Shown here piece after piece: positions 30,301 through 41,078 of a DNA stretch of 64,000 nt (positions within the stretch are counted from its first letter, which is position 1; each line of letters begins with the position of its first letter). Made by a program: the position numbers and the translations under genes. The stretch comes from Pyropia yezoensis (taxonomy: Eukaryota; Rhodophyta; Bangiophyceae; Bangiales; Bangiaceae): assembly GCA_009829735.1 (NCBI GenBank), contig CM020619.1, forward strand, positions 11,895,777 through 11,959,776, given 5' to 3'. Below the pieces are notes generated by a model, which saw nothing but the letters and a program-made list of their open reading frames with translations, did no database searches and had not been told where the DNA came from.

Positions 30301-31494
30301 GTCGACGTGGTCGACCACGTAAGGGGATGCCACCCCTGTGCACGCAACCGCATGAGTCTACATAGGCAGGCGTCTGCCATGAAACTGTTCCCACCTGATG
30401 GGCCCAACGAGCAGGTCGCTATCGACATACTCGGGCCACTTCCGGTAACGGAAGAAGGGAACAGGTACATCCTAGTCATGTCAGACCGATTCACTAAGCT
30501 GTCACGAGCGGCAGCCATCCCGAATGATACGGCATATACCATCATGAACGCAGTGGTTGACCACTGGATCAGTGCATACGGAGTCATGAAGCACCTCCTC
30601 TCCGACGACGGAGCAAACCTTACGTCAGCATTCTGCACTAAGGTCCTGGGCACGTTCGGTATCGAACCCCGTCGGGCATCCGACTATCACCCGCAGTCCA
30701 ACGGGCAAGTGGAGCGGTTTAACCGCACCATTTTTAAAATGCTACAGTGCTACGTGGCCGAGCACACGAACACTTGGGACAGGCTTCTGTCCGTACTCAC
30801 CCTGGCATACAATGCCAGGCCACATCGGAGCACAAACATCGCCCCACTGGAGTGGGTCATGCCACTAGGCGTCGGTAACCTGACGCTGCCACCCGGCAGG
30901 TGCACTCGGTATGATACACCGAAGGGCCGACCGGACGATCGCATTCACCTAGCTTGGTTGGCCAAGCTATCGTGGATGATTCCTAAGCTCAAGGGTGCCC
31001 TTGACAGTACACAACTTCGATACAAGAAGAACTTCGACGCCCGACTACGGGTGCGCAACGCTACCCTGGTAACAGGTGACTGGGTCTACATCAGACACCA
31101 GAAGTTCCGAGGGAACAAGCTCATGCAACCGGTCAAGGGACCGTACCAGATCTTACACAGAGATGATCACTCTGTTATCCTCCACTCCGATACGGAGATA
31201 CAACGCATCAGTATTAACGATGTCACACCAGCGCCAAAGCCAGAACATCCTCAGCCGGTACCGGCTGGGTTGCTACATGAGGCGCTTACCACCCACCGGT
31301 CGGAAGACCCGCTGGGACCGGATGGAGTCCCGTACCAAGTGGAGAGCATCGTCGGACATACCGACCCAGACCTACCAGAACCCTGGTACGTCAAGGTAAT
31401 TTGGGTCGGTTACGACTCACCCACCTGGCAACAGGCGGCGAATATACCCCGCCAACTACTCATGCCGTACATGAGGCGACGCCGCCTCCTGTAA
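27313..31494 (+). pseudogene. pol: Pol polyprotein of B, one in-frame TGA in the protease
   Basis: Read in the -1 frame: basic linker, aspartic protease VLDTGAGPNLIW, then TGA at 27715-27717, then the same frame open to 31494. The stop aligns with the Trp of the C/D protease (PPGW), so TGG to TGA is the simplest cause. RT shows RFCIDYRRLN, TTIDCNAGYWQIP and YLDD near residue 584. RNase H shows VDACDTQVGC, ATERECLGVIWAV and GDALSRLD. Integrase has HH..CC (TAGHPGGSRMF ... CHPCARNR) and catalytic IDILGPLP, SDDGAN and GQVERFNR. The end (YQVESIVGHTDPDLPEP, WVGYDSPTWQ) is a divergent chromodomain. All catalytic residues appear intact, so B is one substitution from a full frame. Confidence 0.85.
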
Positions 31495-31778
31495 CAACCC
31501 AACCGACACCGACTTCGGATGTTGGGGGGTGGGGCTTAGACCTACTAAGTAGGGTGTGACATGATAATGGCAGACTTAGGTTTCTAAGTCAAATCGGACT
31601 TAGGTTTCTTAGTCCAGCCAAGCCTAGGTAACTAAGTAAAACCTGAACCTTAATAAGTTACCTTAAAGGTAGAGGCTAACTCCGATAATATCGAAGTAAC
31701 TAGGGGGCTTTCGAGGGAGGATGACCTCCCCAAGCCAAGACACAAAGTGAGGGAGGATGACCTCCCCAAGCATGAACC
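31495..31778 (+). repeat. 3' end of B with internal repeats
   Basis: Contains a polypurine run (31521-31534) and a hairpin motif GACTTAGGTTTCTAAGTC with a nearby variant (31571-31610). A 23-bp direct repeat occurs at 31713-31735 and 31749-31771, each with a GGGAGG-ATGA-CCTCCC hairpin. It is cut by the LTR of C at 31779. Confidence 0.6.
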
Positions 31779-32350
31779 TGTGGTATAAAACTCGATCCTC
31801 TCAGACACGTGTCAATATCCCTCGGGGGAAAGGGACAGGTAACGCAGAAAGGGGAACTACGAGAATGGTATGCCTGTTGCCTCACGTGCCTGCTCGCAGA
31901 GCAAACAGATACGCACGGTAGTGCACACGGGGAAGAGGAAAGCAAACGCGCAGTTGTCTTTTTCCCTGAGGGCGCGGGCCGAGGGCGCCTCGCTGTCCCT
32001 CTTAACGTGCATCTGGGGGAACCCCGGCACGTTGGCCCGGTAGCCCCCCCATAACCCTGAGTGGCCCCGACCCGAGTCTAACCTCGTCAGGTCGGGGGCC
32101 ACTATCACTACTAATTCTATTCCCACTCACTAATCTCACACTCAAATTCTCTCAAATCAAGTCCCTCACAAATATGCAAAAACACATCAGAAATCCCTCT
32201 CTCGCGTGTGGATAGCGTAGTCCACCGCATCCCAGTGCCGGGCACGGGCCACGGCCGCCAACCATCGCCACACGGCGGGCGTGTTCTGGCACCTGGTGCC
32301 CTCTGGTTGCAGTCCCGGGTCGTCGCCAAGTCGGGGCCAGGGATGCTACA
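31779..32350 (-). repeat. 3' LTR of C (572 bp)
   Basis: TGTGG...CTACA on the plus strand. It matches 48907-49478 and 57991-58561. It contains the inverted repeat CCCCGACC...GGTCGGGG. The inner side is followed on the minus strand by the purine tract AGGGAGGGAG (within 32351-32366), the expected polypurine primer. Confidence 0.9.
31784..31790 (+). promoter_or_regulatory. Antisense TATA box at the LTR edge (C)
   Basis: TATAAAA five bases from the LTR terminus on the plus strand, reading toward the convergent ORF at 32536. It is identical in both LTRs of D. I find no TATAAA on the minus (element sense) strand of this LTR. Confidence 0.45.
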
Positions 32351-32535
32351 TAGCTCCCTCCCTAGTCCGGCACGTCCTCGGGCCGAACCAGGTGCCACCG
32401 TGCACAGCCTCGAGCACGTCCACACCGGTGCCGAGGTCGAGCGTCTTCACCCCGGTCACGATCACCTGCCCCGATTCTGCCCCTCCCCCTCCGCTCCTTC
32501 ACCTTGGCCCTCTCGTTCCCCGGAGTCTGGACGGT

Positions 32536-34662
32536 ATGTCCAGTTCCGAGATCCAAGCTGGGCCCGTGGTTCCGGCGGCGAGTGTTGCGGAGGAGAACTC
32601 GGGTCGTCGTGCCCCTCTCCTGCCTCCGGTTCCTCGGATGTCGGTGCCGGCGCCGGTCGCCACGGCGGGGACGGATCGAGTTCCCCCGGCTTCCGCGATG
32701 CACCCGGTCGAGGCCCCCCCGGAGGGTCTCCCGGAGATGCTTCTTGGGCAGGACCCTCTGGCGGCCCGGCGTTACTCCACGGTGGTCGGCAACGCCGGCG
32801 CGGCCCAGTGCCAGCAGGATTGCATGGACCTCTGGCGCAAGGAACTCCAGCGCGGGGTCTTGACCGAGATGGACAAGGCACGTCTTCATACGGCGGACCA
32901 GATGCGCCTGGCACAAGACCGCTCCCAGAGCTTCTCGGGTTCCTCTTGGGTTGCTCGTCTGGAGGATCTCCCCTTCGCACTGGTACTGGATCTACCCTTG
33001 ACCGAGCGTCGCGTGTCCGCGTCCGTTCTCCGGTGGCCGGAGGAGGAAGGGTACGTCTACCGGGCGCTCAAGGTCTGGGACGAGGCGCTCAAGGGGTCGG
33101 GAAGCTTGAACTGCGACCCCCGTCCAAGCATGGTCGCTCTGGAGCCGCCTTTCTTGACCCGGAAATACTCCAAGTTGTCGCCGGCACGGGAGCAGGGTGA
33201 GCGACGCGGGCGTCAGCGTGACTTCCTTGTGAGCTGCAACCACCAGGAGTTCTGGAAGCTGGACAAGGCTAACCGGGCGGCATACTACCCCAAGGTCATC
33301 CCGCAGCAGCAGGAAGTCGAGATCCCGGTCGGGTTTGCTCCTTCCAGCATCCCTTGCACCTGGTACTTCTTGGACGCCTTGACTCAGGCGTCGATCAAGG
33401 GCTTCTTCCACTCAATCCCGTACATGATGTACACGTCCGAGATGACAGTCTTGGCGGCCAACCACTGGCTTCATGAGGTCTTGGTGTCCAACCGGCTTTG
33501 GTTTCTCCCTGACCTCCTGATGGTCTGGATTGTCGACAAGTTGACCGTCGACTTCCTGTGCAGCCAGGACGAGGAGTACAAGGAGCTCTTCCAGGCGATG
33601 ATCGACTTCCGGCGTCTGGTGCCGGTGCATGACCGGAACTTCTTGAACGCGATTGCCGACCAGAACCGCCCGCGTCGGGATGGCTTCGGTTGGGCGCAGG
33701 TGGTCTACCAGTCTTCTCCGGCCAAGGTGCAGCTGGCGACGCCGCTTCCGGCGTGGCCGCAGCTAGGTAGCTTTCCTGCTCCGGCCGCCCTTGATCTTCT
33801 GCCAGTTGGGCCGCCGGTGCAGGAGTCGGGATGGGCCGCGGCGGTCGGTCGGGCGTCTGCGGCGGCTCCGCTTCCTCTTGTTGCCCCTGTCGCCCCGGTC
33901 GCCTCGGTCGCCTCGCCTGAACCGTCACCGGCGCGTCCGCGCCCTGTTCCGGCTGTGCCGGTACTTCAAGCTCCTCCGGCACCGCGCTTGTCTGCGGCGA
34001 GTCTGGGAGTGGCCGTGCGGTCGCCGACTACTCCGGCCGCTCTACCCCGGACGCCTTCTTCTAACGCCGGCGGCGCTGTGCCTCCGCTGGAGTTGGGCAC
34101 TCCGGTCTCGGGGGCCGTTGTGGACCGTCCGGTAGTGTCATCCTCAGGCCGGTTCGAGATTCCGGCGCCGACTCTGCGCCTTACCCGCTTCCGGGTGCCT
34201 GACTGGTACCTGAACCAAGGTGGTCCAACATGCGACCAGTACGACGTCGGCATGATTGAAGACCAGCTGGGTCGTCTTCCGGTGCAGGTTGAAGGCGTCG
34301 GGTCTTCTCTGGTGCTGGGCACTTACGCCAGTGTCTTGAACGACGTGGTCGACCGGGTGTTTGCTTGCGCGGACAGCGGTCAGATGTCGAACAACCCGGT
34401 GGTTGGCGAACTTCTGGCGACTTTGACGCGGCATGGCTTGGCCCAGCAGTGGTCAGAGACCTTCACGGGCTTCCAGCGGCGCCGACGGACATATCTGGAT
34501 GAGCGGGAGCCACCGGCAACTACTGGTACTACTCCGATGGCGTCATACCGGGATGCGCCGCGTCCACCGCACTACGTCATCCCGTCTTCCTCCGGTTCCC
34601 GTCGTGCCGCGGAGGCAACGCCGGAGGACACTCCCGCGGCTCAGCGTCCGCGCCGGGAGTAG
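32536..34662 (+). CDS. Convergent extra ORF of element C, unknown function (708 aa)
   Basis: Lies between pol and the 3' LTR on the strand opposite to gag-pol; its TAG is 145 bp from the pol stop. The start is at ATG 32536 (MSSSEIQAGPVV). Residues 1-70 are Pro/Ala-rich. About 85-395 is a dense, Trp/Leu-rich helical region; its best-conserved part (about 273-358) includes TWYFLDALTQASIK and DLLMVWIVDKLTVDFLCSQD. A Pro/Ala/Ser linker (about 397-534) precedes a C-terminal region with RVPDWYLNQGGPTCDQYDVG and a basic Arg-rich end. No signal peptide, membrane segment, zinc motif or enzyme motif was recognised. The copy in D (705 aa) is collinear with mostly silent differences. Extra antisense ORFs at this location are known in some plant Ty3/Gypsy lineages, but I recognise no homologue. 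Confidence 0.8.
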   Translation: MSSSEIQAGPVVPAASVAEENSGRRAPLLPPVPRMSVPAPVATAGTDRVPPASAMHPVEAPPEGLPEMLLGQDPLAARRYSTVVGNAGAAQCQQDCMDLWRKELQRGVLTEMDKARLHTADQMRLAQDRSQSFSGSSWVARLEDLPFALVLDLPLTERRVSASVLRWPEEEGYVYRALKVWDEALKGSGSLNCDPRPSMVALEPPFLTRKYSKLSPAREQGERRGRQRDFLVSCNHQEFWKLDKANRAAYYPKVIPQQQEVEIPVGFAPSSIPCTWYFLDALTQASIKGFFHSIPYMMYTSEMTVLAANHWLHEVLVSNRLWFLPDLLMVWIVDKLTVDFLCSQDEEYKELFQAMIDFRRLVPVHDRNFLNAIADQNRPRRDGFGWAQVVYQSSPAKVQLATPLPAWPQLGSFPAPAALDLLPVGPPVQESGWAAAVGRASAAAPLPLVAPVAPVASVASPEPSPARPRPVPAVPVLQAPPAPRLSAASLGVAVRSPTTPAALPRTPSSNAGGAVPPLELGTPVSGAVVDRPVVSSSGRFEIPAPTLRLTRFRVPDWYLNQGGPTCDQYDVGMIEDQLGRLPVQVEGVGSSLVLGTYASVLNDVVDRVFACADSGQMSNNPVVGELLATLTRHGLAQQWSETFTGFQRRRRTYLDEREPPATTGTTPMASYRDAPRPPHYVIPSSSGSRRAAEATPEDTPAAQRPRRE

Positions 34663-34807
34663 TAGTTGGATGCAAGGAGGGTGAGGGTCTTGGGAGAAGC
34701 GAGGAGGGAAGAGGCGGAGAGAAGGGTTGCTCGAGCGGGTGCTTGTTTTCCTTGATTGCTCCATGTTTGCATTGCGTGTTCTCCTTGATATACCCGTTCC
34801 CTTCTTC

Positions 34808-37800
34808 TCAATCCTCTTGTTCCGCATCCGTTGCGGGTGAGCTCGTCTCGTCCCGAGGGTCTTGGTTGGCCCCGTCCTCTTGGTCCTCCTCCGTGTCCGA
34901 CTCCAGAATCTTGCCGGCTCTGGCCATTGGAGTGCCCTCAATCCCGTTCCGTCGCGTGTAGGCACAGACGTCCGCGATGGGTAGCCGGTTTGAGGGTTCC
35001 CATGTATCATCTGCCGGGTTAAAACCGAACCAGCGTACTCGCAGGTACAGGCGTCCATCTCTCCAGGCATGGTCGACAAACTTGACGTAGGCATACTCCC
35101 GGCCTTCTTCTGGGGATAGCCAGGGTATCGCAGTCCGCTTGCGCCGGGTCAAGTCCCGCTGGCTTGGCGGTGGAGCTCGGGTGACATGGTCGCTGCTCAC
35201 CCGGTACGGAGAGCCATCCACGTCTAGAAGGAAGGTCCAGCCATCCGTATTGAGAATCTCATAAGGTCCATCCGTCTTAGAGTCCAGCTTCCCCCGGGTC
35301 TTGCTATGGTTGTCCACAAAAACCCAGTCGCCACCACCCAGTTCCTTGTTCTTTTCCCGGACACCCTTGTCATAGTCCCGCTTGTATCGCTCCTGGGTCT
35401 TTGAGATTGACTCCTTGACTCTTGGGAGCAGGAGCTTTAGTTGTTCCAGGAACTCATCCTTGGCCTTGGGACCTGACTTCAGTGCAGGCTGGAGACCATC
35501 CGGTATTCTTTCCAGGGAGAAGTTGGTCAGCCGCCTTGGGGTGACAAAGTCGAGTGGAGCGACTCCCGTTGTCCGGTGAACTCGGGAGTTGTAGGCTAGA
35601 GTGAGGACAGCCAGGAGCTCGTCCCAGTCTTCTTGGTGCTCCTCCACGTAGTGCCGTAGCATGTCCACTAGGGTCCGGTTGAATCGTTCCACCTGGCCGT
35701 TCGTTTGAGGGTGGTACGTCGTGGTGTACAAGTTCTTGATGCCCATCAGGTTACAGACTCCTTGGAAGAACAGGGATGCAAACTGGGGACCGTTGTCGGT
35801 TAAGACGGAGTCTGGAGGGCCATAGGCAGCTATCCAGTACTCACAGAAGGCTGACGTGACATCCAGAGCCGTGATGGTCCTCAGCGGGATTGCTCGAGTA
35901 AACTTGGAGAACCGGTCACAAATGATGAGCAGGTATATGTTGCCACTGGATGTTTCAGGTAGGGGCCCCAGGATGTCCATGCTTAAGCTTGCAAAGGGCT
36001 CCGCCGCAGGGAATAGGCGTAGCTTAGAAGTCTTCTTCCTCTGGGACAACCGGTTCCTTGCACAAGAAATACAAGCCTCCAGGCACTTATGGACGTCACT
36101 GGCCATGGTTTCCCAGTAATAGTGTCGTCTCATGGAAGCATACATCCGATTGATACCAGGATGTCCGGCCTGGGGAGACAAGTGCTCCAGGCGTAGGATG
36201 TCAGCTCGTAGACTTCGGGGTACGTAAACTTGAGTTGCCCCATCGAAGGGTGACACCCGTACCAGGAGTCCGTCTGTAGACTCGGAGAAGCGACTGTTCC
36301 GGTTCAGGTCCATTTGGTGGCGAAGCTCCAAGCATTGAGGGTCCGTCAATTGTGCCTCCAGCATCCGGTGAATGGTTACCGGTTGATGAGCGTCAGGTGT
36401 CTCGTACAGGGGAGCGTGCCAACCACGTCCGACATTCGGGAGGATAAAGCAAGGTATTTCCTCCGGGATAGGACCGGTATCGGCTGCGGGGGTCTCCAGC
36501 CTGGACATGGTGTCGGCGCAGTGGTGCTCCCTCCCTGCTCTGGTGCACACCTTGTACTTGAACTCCGAAAGGCGTAGGCGCCACCGGGCGACCCTTCCTT
36601 GACTGCTGTCCATGCATAGCAGCCACCTTAGACTGGCGTGGTCCGTCCGGATGAGGAACTCTTGTCCTTCAAGATATGGACGTAACAGGAAGCAAGCCCA
36701 GACGACCGCCAAGCACTCGCGCTCGGTCGTGGAATAGTTCTTCTCGGCTGGAGTCAAGACGCGACTGTAGTAGCCTATCGGGAGGAAGTGCCCATCAGGT
36801 TGTTGCTGGAGTAGTGAGCACCCCACCTGGACGCCACAGGCATCAGTCTCCAGAACAAACTGGCCCTCCCGCTTGGGTAACGCCAGTACTGGAGTGGTGG
36901 TCAGGCGCTTCTTGAGCTCTTCGAAGGCTGCTTTCTGCTTCTCGTCGAACACCGGGAGTTGTGCTGGAAGCTTCTTGCTAGTAAGCTTGGTCAAGGGCCG
37001 GGCAATCAGAGCGTAGTCCCGTACGAACCGGCGGTAGACGTTGCACATACCCAGGAAGCTCTTGAGTTCCGTCTGGGTTTTAGGTTGCCGTGCATGCCGG
37101 AGGGCCTTGATGTTCTTCTCATTGACTCGGAGCTCCCCCGGACTCAGCACGTGCCCCAGGTACTCCACCTCAGTCTCAAACAGGTGGCACTTCTCGGCCT
37201 TGAGGGTAACTCCAGCCTTGGACAGGAGGGCCAGGACTTCTCGAAGGTGCTCCAGGTGTTCCGCTGGGGTCTTGGAGAAAACGATGATGTCGTCCAGGTA
37301 GACCAAACATGTTCTCCACCTTAGCCCCGACAAGATGATGTCGATGGCTCTCTGGAAGGTTGCCGGAGCATTAGTGAGACCAAAAGGGAGACGCTTGCTC
37401 CGGAATAGTCCCATGTGGCACGTGAAGGTAGTCTTGTCCTTGTCCTCGTCAGCCAGAGGGATCTGCCAGTAACCGGCATTACAATCCAGCGTCGAGAAGA
37501 GGGTGGCATCACCAAGAAAGTCGAGGCAATCGTCCATCCGGGGTATCGGGTATACATCCTTGACTGTCATCTCGTTCAGGCGTCTGTAGTCAACGCAGAA
37601 ACGGAAGTGACCGCCAGGTTTCGGGACGACTACCACCGGGAAAGCCCACTCGCCATCAGACGGCTCGATAACATCCATCTTGAGCATCTTGTTAACCTGC
37701 TTCTCAATCTCATCCCGGCGATGAGATCCAGCCCGGTATGGTTGCATGTGCACTGGTTTGGCATCTGGCTTGAGTTGAATCCGGTGTAGGGTGGCGTCCA

Positions 37801-38907
37801 TCTTGCCCAGCTCTCCGGACCACAGGTGCCGATATTCCTGGAGAAGCTTCTCCAGTGCCTCCTTCAAGTCGGGAGGGACGTTTTCTTGGTTAACCTTCGG
37901 CATCCCGGGCGGTGCTTGTTCGGGCTTCGGATTAGTACGGCCAGCCTGCTCTTGTTCCGGAGATACGTCTAAGGCCGTCAAGTTGGATGCCAGCTCTTGT
38001 TGCAGGTTGAAGAGGTCTTCCTTGCTCATGGCGCGGGCGGACCCCCGGTAAGGCTCTGCTGTACCAACTCGAGTGCCCTTGGCGAGGGTTATTGGCTTCC
38101 GGCTCACGTTGACGATCAGCACCGAGAACGGGGTGTGCCTCTCCACCTTCTTGTGATGTCCGTGGGCTAGGTATAATCGGTGTTTCGCCAGAAATTCCTT
38201 GCGTCCGTAGATCAGGCATTGACCTGCAGTCCGGGTCGTGACTTGAACCTTGGTCTCCGAGCGAGGAGGTAGGAGCACCGGTTTGATGAGGGTCAAGGTA
38301 GAGGGTGGGATGCGTTCCTTCTGGTTCTTGGCCACACGAACCTTGGTGTCTAGGTGCTCCAGCACTGGTGACACAAACCCATGGTTGAACTGCACCTTTC
38401 CTTCTCCGGGTAGGATGCTCTTGACATGCTGCTTCTGGAAGTCCCAGCCTAGGATGAGGGGGACTGATAAGGTCTTGACTACTAGAAAGGGAAAAAGCAT
38501 TGGTTCATTGTTGACATAGATGGCGACGGGAAGACGGCCAAGCGGTCGTAGGGTTTGACCTGATGCGTCTACAATATGGGTTCTGGTAGGCGCTCTCCAG
38601 GCATGTCGACGCCAGCCCGGAGGTAACAGGTTCTCAGTGATGACGCTTGGTCCGGCTCCCGTGTCGACCACCGGCGTAACAGCTTGGGGGAGGCTATCCC
38701 CCACACGCATACGAGCATTAATCTTGAGGTTTTCCTTACGCAGGACGAGCAAGGTCCCCTTGAACAAACAGGGTGTCCAGGCGGCTACCGTTGAGCAGGT
38801 AACCGCCGTCCTTTCTCCCGGCACGCAAGGGGAGAACAGGTAGAAGTACCCTGCCGTTGGAGATTCGGGAAGACACTTGGGGAGAGCGCCTGCCCTACTC
38901 GTTTCCC
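34808..38907 (-). CDS. pol: Pol polyprotein of element C
   Basis: The frame is open from the protease to the end. Order: protease VVDTGAGPSVI (about 80 codons after the slippery site); RT with RFCVDYRRLNE, STLDCNAGYW and YLDD near residue 535; RNase H with ETDACGVQVGC, TTERECLAVVWA and CADTMSRLET; integrase with HLSPQAGHPG ... CISCARNR, SMDILGPLP, TDNGPQF and GQVERFNR; and a C-terminal chromodomain (YVKFVDHAW, LRVRWFGF, DDTWEPSNRL). All catalytic residues are present. One base is missing between 38789 and 38790 compared with D (CTACCGTTG versus CTACCAGTTG). The -1 frame from the slippery site therefore ends at a TAG before the protease. Except for that indel pol looks functional. Confidence 0.88.
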
Positions 38908-40578
38908 GGATCCGAGGAGTCCTTAGAGGTTTCGGTCTCCAGGTCAAAGTCCGTAGGAGCTTCCCTTGCCAGAGCCTCCGTGATGCTCTGTAAGGTTGCC
39001 ACTCGGATGGCATGTACCTGTGCCTTGTCCATCTTGGAGGGTGCCCGCCGGTCAGCCCAGTTGACCGCCTTTGCAAACACCAGTCCTTGACGCTTGAGTT
39101 TCTCCTGGAGATCCTTGGGAATGGTCGGGCACTGGTAGGACATATGATCCTCCTTCTGGCACAGCCAGCAAGACCGGAATCGCTGGTTCCTGATCTGCTT
39201 GGGGGCGACCAGGGAAGGTTGCTCCTTAGAAACGAAGCCGCCCCACTTGTCCCTTGACTCCATGGGTGAGGCCTCGCCAACTGCGAGTACCGGTACAGGG
39301 TTATCACCTCCCTTATACTTGTCGGGTCCGGGACGAACTCGCGACAACGGCTTGGGAGTTGATACCATAGGAGCTTGGAGGGCCTTGGCTTGCCGGTGCT
39401 TGCCCTGGGTGTAGGCCATCAACTGCTGGAAGGTATGTTCTTGATGTTCCTGGTTGTAGTTCTCCGCATCCACTTGAAGATATTCAGGAAGCCCCTCCGA
39501 GAAGATCATCTTGAGCCTGTCCTCAGGGTAAACGTTGCCACAAGCATCGCTCATCTCCCGGACACGACGGGCGAACGCCTCTGGAGTCTCTTGTCTCTCC
39601 ATGGTTTGCCCGGTTCAGCCTACCGACTGCCTTACGCAGGGAGTCCGCGTCTGCGTAGTTGGACAGGAGCCAGTTGACCGCCTCCGGATAACTCGCGACG
39701 GTACGTCCAACAATGTGCCCGGCAGAGTCTGGTAGAACCTGTGCAAACCGCTGTTCCGCTTCTCCGGTCATGAAGTTAATCAGGAGATAGAGAGCCTTGC
39801 CCTCGGACACATCGTTGTCATTGCATGCCTTGACAAACCGGCGCAGGAAGGCAAAGATAAGCGCCGGTCTCTTCCCGGAAAACTTAGGATGTCCCCCAAA
39901 GCTCGGCTGCATTCGCCGGCTCAGGGATGCCATCTTCTTGGCCATCTTCCGGGTGTAACCTTGGTCTTGGTTCTCCAGCCGGTAGTTACCCCAATACGTG
40001 ACCTTGTTCAGGGTGGCATCTCCCACTTGGTGGGCAGGGAAGTCGAACTCGACTAGCCTGCGCCGGGTAGGACCGGGAGATGCATCCCAGTCATATCCCT
40101 CCTCAGAGCTGGAGGAACTGGGTCTCGCTGGTGCTAGAGCGACGGCGACGACGCCGACGCCTACGGCTGCTCCGGTTACCGGTCTTGGAGCTCCCCGCCC
40201 CATAGGACGCAAGGGGAGGAAAAGCTTGGCCGGTCCCAGGAGTCGAAGTCTCAGGAAGACCCGTAGAACCAGTCATAGCGGTGCCTCTGGCACTGCCAGT
40301 GCCCACAGGAAGAGGTGTATACACCCAGCTGCCATGTGTGGGTCCAGGAGTAAACACACCAGGGGCTATCCCTGGAGGTTGAAGAGTAGAACCGACAGGA
40401 GGGAGACGTCTGCTGCGAGCGGACTCAAACGCCGTTGACCCCGGGGTGGCTCCCACAGGAGGAACAGCCGGAGGAACGGGAGCAGGCGGTACTTGGCCGC
40501 CTGTAGACTCCAGTCCACTACCGGATGTCACGCCCAGGTCTGCTTCACCCGTAGGGAGAACGCCGGGTTGGGCACCGT
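38895..40578 (-). pseudogene. gag: Gag of element C, two 1-bp insertions, N-terminus in gap
   Basis: Three overlapping frames reconstruct in order. A Pro/Ser-rich N-terminal part with an Arg run (SSRRRRRRRRRSS) ends at an extra G in GGG 40120-40122. The capsid-like part (LIFAFLRRFVKACNDNDVSE, PEAVNWLLSNYADADSLRKA) ends at an extra T in TTT 39605-39607. The rest carries the zinc knuckle CWLCQKEDHMSYQC (CX2CX4HX4C) and ends DPGNE-stop. The D copy lacks both extra bases, which fixes the original frame. The N-terminus runs into the N gap at 40578. Confidence 0.8.
38901..38907 (-). promoter_or_regulatory. -1 frameshift heptamer GGGAAAC of C
   Basis: In gag frame as CCG GGA AAC GAG TAG, encoding P-G-N-E-stop: the same layout as A1, with one codon between heptamer and stop. 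Confidence 0.7.
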
Positions 40579-41078
40579 NNNNNNNNNNNNNNNNNNNNNN
40601 NNNNNNNNNNNNNNNNNNNNNNNNNNNNNNNNNNNNNNNNNNNNNNNNNNNNNNNNNNNNNNNNNNNNNNNNNNNNNNNNNNNNNNNNNNNNNNNNNNNN
40701 NNNNNNNNNNNNNNNNNNNNNNNNNNNNNNNNNNNNNNNNNNNNNNNNNNNNNNNNNNNNNNNNNNNNNNNNNNNNNNNNNNNNNNNNNNNNNNNNNNNN
40801 NNNNNNNNNNNNNNNNNNNNNNNNNNNNNNNNNNNNNNNNNNNNNNNNNNNNNNNNNNNNNNNNNNNNNNNNNNNNNNNNNNNNNNNNNNNNNNNNNNNN
40901 NNNNNNNNNNNNNNNNNNNNNNNNNNNNNNNNNNNNNNNNNNNNNNNNNNNNNNNNNNNNNNNNNNNNNNNNNNNNNNNNNNNNNNNNNNNNNNNNNNNN
41001 NNNNNNNNNNNNNNNNNNNNNNNNNNNNNNNNNNNNNNNNNNNNNNNNNNNNNNNNNNNNNNNNNNNNNNNNNNNNNN
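40579..41078. other. Assembly gap, exactly 500 N
   Basis: A round 500-base run of N, so probably a scaffold gap of nominal length. The gag start, primer site and 5' LTR of C, and the 3' LTR of A2, should lie in it. Any reading frame drawn through it is meaningless. Confidence 0.95.

Larger units (their letters stand above)
24571..31778 (+). mobile_element. Ty3/Gypsy LTR retrotransposon B
   Basis: Plus-strand element: 5' LTR, primer-binding site, gag, GGGAAAC frameshift site and pol with protease, RT, RNase H, integrase and a chromodomain-like end. The only break in pol is one TGA in the protease. The 3' LTR is not convincingly identified. A TGTGAC start occurs at 31555, 20 bp after a G-rich polypurine run (31521-31534), but its sequence does not clearly match the 5' LTR, and element C begins at 31779. 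Confidence 0.85.
31779..40578 (-). mobile_element. Ty3/Gypsy LTR retrotransposon C (5' end in assembly gap)
   Basis: Minus-strand element of the same family as D. From its 3' end: LTR (31779-32350), polypurine tract, convergent plus-strand ORF, pol, frameshift site, gag, then the gap that hides the gag N-terminus, primer site and 5' LTR. Its three coding defects are all single-base indels, two in gag and one at the start of pol. Left flank GAACC would be the target duplication, which cannot be checked. Confidence 0.9.
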
